Shown: positions 55,555-64,000 of the stretch, piece by piece
How positions within the stretch are numbered: position 1 is the stretch's first letter
How the letters are laid out: the number at the start of each line of letters is the position of its first letter
Source of the DNA: Pontederia crassipes
Taxonomy: Eukaryota > Streptophyta > Magnoliopsida > Commelinales > Pontederiaceae
Length of the DNA: 64,000 nt
Reading direction: 5' to 3'
Assembly: GCA_030549335.1 (NCBI GenBank)
Contig: CM060196.1
Coordinates: 70,950,139-71,014,138, forward strand
Notes under the pieces: generated by a model
What the model saw: only the letters and a program-made list of their open reading frames with translations
Told to the model about the DNA's origin: nothing
Database searches by the model: none
Position numbers and translations under genes: made by a program

Positions 55555-55905
55555 TAGGTGAATTCTAGAGGTGGCTCCCATCGTGATCAGCGATGTAGCA
55601 CTTAGCTCCATTCTACTTCATCTCTATCGTGGAACATATCATATAGTGATATGTGGATTCTAGAGGTGGCTCCCATCATGATCAACGATGTAGTACTTAG
55701 CTCCATTCTATCTCATCCCTTTTGGGGAACATATAGCGATATGTGGATTCTAGAGGTGCCCCCATCGCGACTACTCACGATGTCGCATTTAGCTCCGCAT
55801 GGCACTTAACTCCAATCTATCTCATCCCATTTCTGGGGAACAGAATTATGGATTGGATTTTAGATGTGACTCTCATCATGATCAGCGATGTAGCACTTAG
55901 CTCCA
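55555..55905. repeat. Minisatellite of about 90-110 bp units
   Basis: Four diverged units begin with GATTCTAGAGGTGGCTCCCA or variants near 55562, 55657, 55747 and 55857. Each holds ATCAGCGATGTAGCACTTAG and, in three, CCATTCTATCTCATCCC. Lies inside the gypsy LTR. Confidence 0.85.
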
Positions 55906-56390
55906 GCCATCATATACAGATGCATGCAGATATAGATGCATGATTAATCATATAACCATTATGTCCCAAATACTAGAAGATGAATTAAAGCAAATACTCA
56001 TTCAAACGAAATAGGATTGCATTTTATAAAATCAATCCATAGCATTTCACATATGCATTTGAAATGTACCATCAATCGATCAATCATTTCAACATACTTT
56101 TCATAAGAAAATATTCAAAATATATTCAATACATATGACAATTAATGTCACATCGAATTCATAAGAGGTGAATACATAAAGTAGGAGAAATTAACTTACC
56201 TGACATAAGCGATCTCACAAGGTGTTTCCTCATTTCTTTTCTTATCATTCATCTAATCCTTTAATTTATTTACTTCATTCCTTGCTCCATTTTATTTTTC
56301 CATGTCTTCCCCTGGTTCGGCCGACACCTAAGGTAGTTGTTTCCTTCTTGTTTTTCTCTCTCTTTGATCACATGCCCACTGCCAAAAGAG

Positions 56391-56392
<2 letters not shown>

Positions 56393-56432
<40 letters not shown>
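56393..56432. repeat. (TA)20 microsatellite
   Basis: An uninterrupted run of alternating TA of about 40 bp. It creates spurious Ile-Tyr reading frames on both strands. Confidence 0.95.
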
Positions 56433-56438
<6 letters not shown>

Positions 56439-57369
56439 TGTCTTAGGAAGTGGAGAAAATGTGGATAACTATCAATGTAAATAAAATAATAATAATGAAC
56501 GGTTATCGCCAGTGTAGGGCGGTGGGCTGATGTCATGGAGGGTACATGTCGGTTAAGTAGGTTGAGTTAAGAAGTTGGTTAAATGAGGAAGAAACAAATG
56601 TACATAGCATTAATTAAGTGGGAGATAGATTATTAAGCATGATGATGCTCACAATCGTATAACTAATCTAGTTAACTAACTTGAGGTAGTTTTCTTTATT
56701 ATAATAAATTATATCAAATTCAGAAAAATATGCACATTTAAGTGTTCACGAGAGTTAACAAACTAATTAGTTGAATAATTTGCTAAGTCACAACTATAGT
56801 ATTTCAATTAAACTAACCTTATATCAAATGGAACAAATAACAAAATAATTCTGAATACCAAGCCTAACTCATTAACTTGCTCTCGGGTAGATTAGAATTA
56901 ATTAGGATATCTTTGTTATTAATTACTTTGAAATCATTTATTATGCTCGAATACCCATAAGACTAATTCCTATATAAGTTAATTTTGGTAAAATTACTAT
57001 ACAATATTATCGTAAGGAGTCCTATTGAAATCAAGAAATATAGGTTTGCCTACCATCCACACCACAATAGATGGAGTTTTCTGAAAAAACCTTCTAGTGG
57101 AGGAAGACTTCCTAGGGATCAGAGACATAGGGGTGAAGAGAACCAGAAAAGGATCTTTCGTCTCTCATGGCTATTGAGAATGAAGCAAATCAGATTGTTC
57201 TATTCTCAATTTTTTTGACTTGCTCCTACGGACTGTTGCTTTATACATTTATCTCGTCTATGATTTAGCAATCCCAAAGTTTCTTTTTGATACAATGAAA
57301 TAACGAAAAAATGATTTTTTTTCATTTTTGTACTCTTTCATAACATAAATATCAGAAAGATACTTCTAG

Positions 57370-57545
57370 TGTGGAAGAAAAAGCAGTGGTGAATTGGAGA
57401 TGGTACTACCTCAGTTAGATTCTGGGAAGATGGGTGGGTGGGGCCTCTCAACCAAGACATCGCGGCGAGTGGCCCCTCTGTATGGTTAATTCCAACTGAA
57501 ATCGCTCCGAGGATGACTAGAAGGACTACTAGATGATAGGGGCAT
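57370..57545 (+). pseudogene. L1-type LINE fragment (post-RT region)
   Basis: The plus strand reads [20 protein letters not shown] followed by [20 protein letters not shown]. This matches the I-G-x-G-x-S-V-x-FWxDxW block of plant L1 LINEs. A very short, 5'- and 3'-truncated scrap. Confidence 0.65.
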
Positions 57546-57738
57546 ATCCGCCTGATAAGTACTTGGGCGTGAATTTGTAAACCTCCTTTTTGCCAATAGA
57601 GATGTTGGCCGACTTCTACACCCGATATATCATATAACCCTTTCAGTGATTTAAACTAATTCAGATCGAAGAGAATTATTCACCTTATTAATTATCAATT
57701 AAGTTAATTTTCATACAAGTAAGCCTTAGGATGTTACA

Positions 57739-58380
57739 TTCTCCGCCCGTTAAATAAATTCATCATCAAATTTTGATAAATCCACTTATTAAAGATTCGT
57801 TTAAAAAGTTGTTCATTTAGCTTGAGATTCCTAGGTTACTCATGTCCTTGCTATTTCGTTATTATTATTTTATTTTTTTTATGCATAACTAACATTCCAT
57901 CAAAAGATTAATTCTTTCCTCTAATGTTACTTCACAAACTTAATTTAATTTGAAGTTCAAATAAAGATAAGCACGGATGAAATTTTCAAAAAAAAAATCT
58001 GACAGGACTTATGCACAATAGCGATAATGGGGGAAATTTCCAATAACTATATGAGTTACTTATGAGAATTGAAAGAGAATGACATGGTGGATAAATGAAT
58101 AACCACCAATGTAACTTATTAGAAGATCATCTATCATCTATAGAAATAAGTATGAGAGAGTGAGCACAAATAAGATTTGTGAATATGCCTTTTTCTCTCT
58201 TATCGGTTTGCAACAGTAAAATGTCGATTCGAGTTCGCGATCGAGGATTGAAAAGGCATCCTCAACTGTAAATTGATGCTCAAAGATGGCAACTTCATAT
58301 CGATAATGATTATTCAAGAATCATTGATGGTTTCAAAATTTGTATTTATGTATGGTGATTCAATCACCCGGGCAATGTGA
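57739..58380. other. Intergenic sequence, probably internal gypsy remnant
   Basis: Beside the PPT (TTCTCCGCCCGTTAA) this should be the 3' end of an internal region. TAAATAAATTCATCATCAAAT is the usual pre-PPT text. Further right no gene or repeat is recognised. Confidence 0.4.
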
Positions 58381-58770
58381 GATGTGACAAAGAAAGAAGA
58401 ACTAAAATTCATATAGCTCTTTAGGGATCGTGCGAGGTGATGGTCTTAAAAGGATTCTATAACATCCTTAGTGATATGATGAGAATATTTATGTCTCTCG
58501 TATGTTTTTATTAAGGTGTCGAGAGAGCTAATCATGTTTATTACTTATGTCACAATAAGTGTATCAAAAATAAAGTCATTTTGTGAAATGTACAATTTAA
58601 GGAGTGTCAATTCGCTCTAAATGATCACATATTATATAATTTATTTAATGATATACTTTTATTCATGTGTTATCAAAAAATTACATCACGTTCTCGTATT
58701 CCTTCATAATTTTATTTGATCGTTCGTAATGAGTCTCGAACTTCGGTTTAAATCGCAATATACAATGGAG
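58380..58770 (+). repeat. Inverted fragment of the same gypsy LTR family
   Basis: The reverse complement of 58380-58770 aligns with 54945-55290: ACTCATTACAAACGATCAAA / ACTCATTACGAACGATCAAA, AAAGTATAGCATTAAATAAA / AAAGTATATCATTAAATAAA, CTCTCTCGATATCG / CTCTCTCGACACCT and CCCACGATCCAAGAAACTAT / CGCACGATCCCTAAAGAGCT. It is opposite in orientation to the complete LTR and truncated at the array border. Confidence 0.7.
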
Positions 58771-59198
58771 CCCGTAATCAAATTTCAATATTTTTTACTA
58801 TTTTGTTAGATCAATAATATTTGAACAATGTAAGATGAATAGTGTAAGGCATGTATAATTAGGATAAAAAAGGGTAGGAATTGAATATTAAGATTATAAA
58901 TGTAAAGATAATATTTTTATTAATGGTTTGAATTTTGAGGGTTATTGGTGTTGTTCCTAATTCATTAAATTGAGAGATCCTAAGATTATATTTTCAAAAT
59001 AATCTTTTCTTCCTTACATGTGATATCAATTAAGCTATGAGAACCTAATAAATTAGTCTTTAGAATTATTGGTAGCACATGAACTTATACAACTATGGCT
59101 AATATTTACATACAAATTTCCTATATTCATTAACTAATTTCAATTGTCTTGTCAGGTATTTCCAAAAGTTTAAAATATTGAGTTTTTTTTTTGTGCAG

Positions 59199-59520
59199 GT
59201 TTGGAGGAAGAGGACTACGATACTCCTCTGATCTAGTTACCAAAAGCACCCGATGGATTTGTTGCACTTGGATGTGTAGCAGTTATGAGAAACCACAGTT
59301 GGATTCAGCATTTTGATCGATGAGACCCTATTTGAGGAGCAAATGCCGCCCAGATTCTTACCCCATGCGAATGTTACATATGTCAAGTCACAAGTGAAGC
59401 GTTGTAGTTTATTGCATTGAGACGACCAAAGGAAGAGCTCGAATGCAAAGTGAAATGAGTCTCTGATCGTACATTCCCACCGGATGTCGAAGTTTCAGGC
59501 ACCCAGTTTGTGTAGTTGAA
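59199..59520 (+). pseudogene. VPS13 last-exon copy 1
   Basis: It starts GTTTGGAGGAAGAGGACTAC directly after a preserved T-rich tract and GTGCAG acceptor. It continues with CCCGATGGATTTGTTGCACT, TGGATGTGTAGCAGTTATGA and GAGGAGCAAATG, then GAAGAGCTCGAATGCAAAGT. Multiple deletions and stops relative to 40080-40433. The frame cannot encode the Vps62 module. Confidence 0.88.
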
Positions 59521-60469
59521 TTTAATCATTTTATGTGCATTAGCCCAATAATTTGTTAAATCATGGAAAAAAAATTAGTTTGATTTGTTAAGGAATTTAA
59601 TCGAGGCTTTTGTAAGTTATGCATGTACTCAGGAGGAAAAGCAAAAAAAAACAAAAAAAAAGAGGAAAATGATTTGGGTTCATCTCGTAGTTTTAATTCT
59701 GAAGTAATTCACCCACGTCAATGTCTAATTTTTTTATCTTCTGATCAACTCTGTCAACTTCTATATTATTTATTTTTAATTGGCAAAAAGTTCATTTATT
59801 TTTTATGTAAATACAACTTTAAGTTTATTACATTAAATAATAAATAAATCTTATGAGGGGCCTTGTGACCATATATTTTCTATTTTGACGTCACAACAGA
59901 AGAAAAAAAAATAAAGAAAATTAGTGGAGGGCAAACAAACCGTCTATATAATCTCTACGCTCCATTCTAATGACTTGTTTAATAGCTTTTTAAAAAGTTT
60001 TACGCCTATTTTGTGGCGTCCGTGATCAAATTTTAATATTTTTATTTTTTATTAAATCAATAATATTTGAACAATGTAAGCTATAATTGTGTAAGGCATG
60101 TATAATTAGGATAAAAAGGGTAATAATTGAATATTAAGATTATAAATGTAAAGATAATATTTTTACTACTGGTTTGAATTTTGAGGGTTATTGGTGTTGT
60201 TCCTAATTCAATAGATTGAGAGGTGCTAAGATTACATATTATTATAGCGTTTTTCAAAATAATCATTTCTTTCTTACATGTGATACCAATTAAGCTATGA
60301 GAACCTAATAAATTAGTCTTTAGAATTATTGATAGCACATGAACTTATACAGTTATGGCTAATATTTACTTACAAATTTCCTATATTCATTGACTAATTT
60401 CAATGGTCATGTCGGGTATTTTTAAAAGTTTAAAATATTGAGTTTTATTTTAATTTTTTTGGGGAACAA

Positions 60470-60740
60470 GTTTGGAAATGATCTAGTTACCAAGCACATG
60501 ATGGATATGGTGCACTTGGATATGTAGTGGTTATGAGAAACCCCAATTGGATTCTCATAAATGGTGTGGACCGCCCAAATTTTTACCCTGGGCATGTTAC
60601 ATATATCAAGTCCAAAGCGAAGCACTGTAGTTTATTGTATTGAGGCAACCAAAGGAAGAGCTCAAATGGAAAGTGAAACGAGTTTTTGATCGTACATTCT
60701 ATAGGTAGCAACAACTGAAATTGTGGAAAAAAATATTGGG
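60470..60740 (+). pseudogene. VPS13 last-exon copy 2
   Basis: It matches exon 43 through GATCTAGTTACCAAGCACAT, GATGGATATGGTGCACTTGG, AAATGGTGTGGACCGCCC and CATGTTACATATATCAAGTC, with the first ~50 exon bases and other segments missing. It shares with copy 3 a deletion of roughly 200 bp in the 3'UTR (ATGTTTTAAAAGTC joined to GATTATGTT). Confidence 0.85.
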
Positions 60741-61752
60741 AAAATGTTTTAAAAGTCAGATTATGTTATATCCAATTTGTGTAACTGAATTTAATCGCTT
60801 TATGTGCGTTAGACCAATAATGTTATATCGTAAAAAAAAAGTTTGATCCATTAAGGAATTTAATCGAGGCTTTGTAAGTTATGCATTAAGATATACTCAA
60901 GAGGAAATTTGGGCGGTCCACACCATTTGCTCCTAAATAGCGAAAAAAAGAGGAAAATGATTTGGGTTCATTTCGTAGTTCTAATTCTGAAATAATTCAC
61001 CCACATCAATGTCTAATTTTTTATCTTCTGATCAACTCTATCAACTTCTATATTATTTATTTTTAATTGGCAAAAAGTTCATTTATTTTTTATGTAAATA
61101 CAACTTTAAGTTTATTACATTAAATAATAAATAAATCTTATGAGGGGCCTTGTGACCATATATTTTCTATTTTGATGTCACAATAGAAAAAAAATAAAGA
61201 AAATTAGTGAAGGACAAACAAACCGTCTATATAATCTCTACACTCCATTCTAATGACTTGTTTAATAGCTTTTTTAAAAGTTTTATGCCTATTTTGTGGC
61301 GCCCATAATCAAATTTCATTTTTTTTATTTTTTTATTAGATCAATAATATTTGAACAATGTAAGTTAAAATAGTGCAAGGCATGTATAATTAGTATAAAA
61401 AGGGTAAGAATTGAATATTAAGATTATAAATGTAAAGATAATATTTTTACTAATGGTTTGAATTTTGAGGGTTATTGGTTTTATTTATAATTCAGTAGAT
61501 TGAGAGGTACTAAGATTACTATTATTATAGTGTTTTTTAAAATAATCATTTCTTCCTTACATGTGATACCAATTAAGCTGTGAGAACCTAATAAATTAGT
61601 CTTCTTAATTATTGATAGGACATAAACTTATACAGTTATGACTAATATTTACTTACAAATTTCCTATATTCATTGACTAATTTCAATGGTCTTGTCAAGT
61701 ATTTTCAAAAGTTTAAAATATTGAGTTTTATTTTAACTTTTTTGGGGTGCAA

Positions 61753-62055
61753 GTTTGGAGGAACTGCGTTGAGGACTACGCTACTCCTCTGATGATCCTT
61801 TTATGATCTGATTACCAAAAGCACCTCATGGATTTGTTGCACTTGGATATCGAGGAGACCCTATTTGATGAGCAAATGGTGTGGACTGCCCAAATTCTTA
61901 TCCTTGGGCATGTTACATATATCAAGTTAAAAGCGAAGCGTTGCAATTTATTGCATTGAGGTGACCAAAGGAAGAGCTCGAATGGAAAGTGAAACGAGTT
62001 TCTTATCATACATTTCAATAGGATTCTAAAGCTTCAGGCAGCAACAGCTGAAATT
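61753..62055 (+). pseudogene. VPS13 last-exon copy 3
   Basis: Best-preserved start: GTTTGGAGGAACTGCGTTGA followed by GGACTACGCTACTCCTCTGA, almost identical to 40080-40120. The AG acceptor became GCAAG and the middle ~70 bp are lost. It ends with GCTTCAGGCAGCAACAGCTGAAATTG as in the real gene, so the original stop region (AACAGCTGA) is visible. Confidence 0.88.
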
Positions 62056-63030
62056 GTGGAAAAAAAAAAGATTGGGAAGATGTTTTAAAAGTCCGATTAT
62101 GTTGTATCCAATTTGTGTAACTGAATTTAATTGCTTTATGTGTGTTAGTACAATAAATTGTTTCATCGTGAAAAAAAAAAATAAGTTTGATCCGTTAAGG
62201 AATTTATCGAGGCTTTTGTAAGTTACTATAAATGCATTAAGATGTACTCAGGAGGAAAAGCAAAATAAAAAATAAAAAACAAAAAATAGAGGAAAATGAT
62301 TTGGTTTCGTTTCGTTGTTCTAATTGTGAATTAATTCACCCATGTCAATGTCTTAATTTTTTTATCTTCGTCAACTTCTATATTGTTTATTTTTAATTGG
62401 CAAAAAGTTCATTTATTTTTTATGTAAATACAACTTTAAGTTTATTACACTAAATAAATCTTAAGAGGGACACCATATATTTTCCATTTTGATGCCACAA
62501 TAGAAAAAGAAATAAAAAAAACTGGTGGAGGGCAAACATATAATCTCTACGCTCCATTCTAATGTTATTTAATAGCTTTTTAAAAAGTTTTACGCCTATT
62601 TTGTGGCGCCCGTAATCAAATTTCAATATTTTTTATTTTTTTATTAGATCAATAATATTTGAACAATGTAAGCTAGAATAGTGTGAGGCACATATAATTA
62701 GGATAAAAAGGGTAAGAATTGAATATTAAGATTATAAATGTGAAGATAATATTTTTTACTAATGGTTTGAATTTTGAGGGTTATTGGTTTTGTTCCTATC
62801 CAGAAATTAAATAATATTATAGTGTTTTTCAAAACAATCATTTCTTCATTGAACTAGACCAATTAAGATATGAGAACCTAATAAATTAGTCTTTAGAATT
62901 ATTAATAGCACATGAACTTATACAGTTATTGTTAATATTCACTTACAAATTTCCTATATTCATTGACTAATTTCAACAGTCTTGTCGGATATTTTCAAAA
63001 GTTAAAATATTGAGTCTTATTTTAATTTTA

Positions 63031-64000
63031 CAGAGTAGGGTCCATTGGCTTACTACATCCTCATTAATTATAGGGAAAAAAGATATATGACGTACTAACC
63101 AAATTGGGATTGGCTTACTCCCTCTTTAATGTTATTTTAATTAATATAAAAAGTATTTTAATTGATTTGATTTTGATCTTTTTGAACTTAATTTTACAAG
63201 ATTTTAGTTAATCCTTGCCTTTGTGGCCTCTTATCATAATCGGCTAGCCATTATGATTCCGAATTTGAAAAAATAATGTTTATGTACACACTTTAGAATG
63301 TTTTCCCCTTGTCATTAGCATTTAAAATATTATATACCTAGATAATTAAACGAGGGAAGACACAATGGTACATCTCGCTTATTGGTGAATCAAGACGTCT
63401 CGAGTCCAACCTATTCCTTTGTTTTTTTATTTGTAATGTATGAAGTCAAAATACTTTACTAGATTATAGAAGTTGGCCTTATAATCTAGGGAATAAGGAT
63501 GGTGGGTAATTTTTTTCTCCATATACATGGGACATCTTCGGATCTAATGATCACAAATTCTGCGCGGTTTGTCACTAGTTTTTTTTTTCTCACTAAGCCG
63601 ATTAATTACACAGAGCCTTCACAACTGGCTCACTGACTTCACAACCGGCTCACTGAAAAATTCTCTTATTTTCATTCTGCTCATGTTGATCATCTCCCTC
63701 ATTGTCATGGTGCTCACACTCTCATCGCTCTTCATCTTGCCGCCTCTCGCCACCTCGACCTTGCCGCATCTCGATGTTTAATAGTGCCTCATCCCAATCA
63801 GCTAAAAAAGGGATTCACACCCCTTTCATTTCCTATTAGGACATCTCTTGATTGTCTGACCTTAGTCGTCCTTTGTTACTTCACATTGTTTGAAGACCCC
63901 CTTCTCTAGAGTACCTCCACTTTTGTACATGATTTCATTGCTTGTACTAAAAATTGGTTGTTTGTTTTAGATGCAGATGATCGTTCTGTTGTAATTTTAA
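63031..64000. other. AT-rich intergenic sequence, no gene seen
   Basis: No exon similarity, LTR or LINE domain recognised. A short direct repeat CTCACTGACTTCACAACCGG / CTTCACAACTGGCTCACTG lies near 63617-63655. The 70-residue hydrophobic open frame at 63569-63781 has no supporting features. Confidence 0.5.

Larger units (their letters stand above)
54936..57738 (-). mobile_element. Tekay/Del-like Ty3/gypsy LTR (2.8 kb)
   Basis: On the minus strand the LTR begins TGTAACATCC (57738) and ends GGTCATGACA (54936), with perfect TG...CA ends. Outside it on the right is the purine-rich GGGCGGAGAA (PPT), and on the left a Met-tRNA primer site. The LTR holds a minisatellite (55562-55905), a (TA)n run (56393-56432) and an inserted LINE scrap (57370-57540). 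Large LTRs with the TGTAACATCC start and Met PBS are typical of Tekay/Del chromoviruses. No gag-pol is left. Confidence 0.75.
58772..63030 (+). repeat. Tandem array (unit about 1.27 kb) derived from the VPS13 3' end
   Basis: The anchor text (C)CCGTAATCAAATTTCAATA recurs near 58772, 60024, 61303 and 62608 (periods 1252, 1279, 1305). Each unit contains a spacer (AATAATATTTGAACAATGTA ... TTGAATATTAAGATTATAAA ... TTGAGGGTTATTGG), then a copy of VPS13 exon 43, its 3'UTR and the 3' flank through AGAAAATTAGTGGAGGGC. There are about 3.4 units: three exon copies and four spacers. It is non-coding now. Confidence 0.9.

Noticed and set aside
56270..56536. Minus- and plus-strand frames with Ile-Tyr runs
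   Set aside because: Produced by the (TA)n microsatellite; not proteins.
59199..62055. A second functional VPS13-like gene downstream
   Set aside because: Only last-exon copies are present, each with deletions and stops, and no upstream exons.
63569..63781. 70-codon hydrophobic open frame near the right edge
   Set aside because: Low-complexity, no splice, promoter or homology signal; consistent with chance in T/C-rich DNA.

Overview
The window is nuclear DNA of a flowering plant. It shows spliced exons with GT-AG introns, a plant-type VPS13 gene, and plant transposon families: Athila-like and Tekay/Del-like Ty3/gypsy, Ty1/copia, RTE and L1 LINEs, CACTA, and hAT-like MITEs. I cannot name the species from sequence alone.

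One host gene dominates. About 43 exons on the + strand between 1386 and 40433 encode the last ~3,450 residues of an intermembrane lipid-transfer protein of the VPS13 family, most like the Arabidopsis At4g17140/At1g48090 pair. The 5' exons, including the chorein N-terminus, lie upstream of the window. I could join every exon in phase with no stop or frameshift, so the gene looks functional although its introns are swollen by transposons. The largest introns are 6981-15573, 21475-26103 and 28699-31758.

The introns hold an LTR-gypsy gag/zinc-knuckle relic, a copia 3' end, L1 LINE fragments, a GC-rich hAT-like MITE, and an apparently intact RTE LINE (22652-25820). The LINE has a perfect 14-bp target-site duplication and sits inside an older MITE. 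There are also two SINE-like short elements made of the RTE 5' and 3' ends, and a retrocopied protein phosphatase 2C 3' end that terminates in one of these short elements.

Downstream of VPS13 lies about 17.7 kb of nested transposons. An Athila-type gypsy element occupies 41298-54544 on the - strand. Its right LTR carries a 1.6-kb non-autonomous CACTA element. It abuts a 2.8-kb Tekay/Del-like LTR (54936-57738) and an inverted LTR fragment (about 58380-58770).

Beyond that, 58772-63030 is a tandem array with a unit of about 1.27 kb. It contains three decayed copies of the VPS13 last exon plus its 3' flank. The functional 3' end looks like the first unit of this array, split off by the transposon block. 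The last kilobase (63040-64000) shows no recognisable gene.
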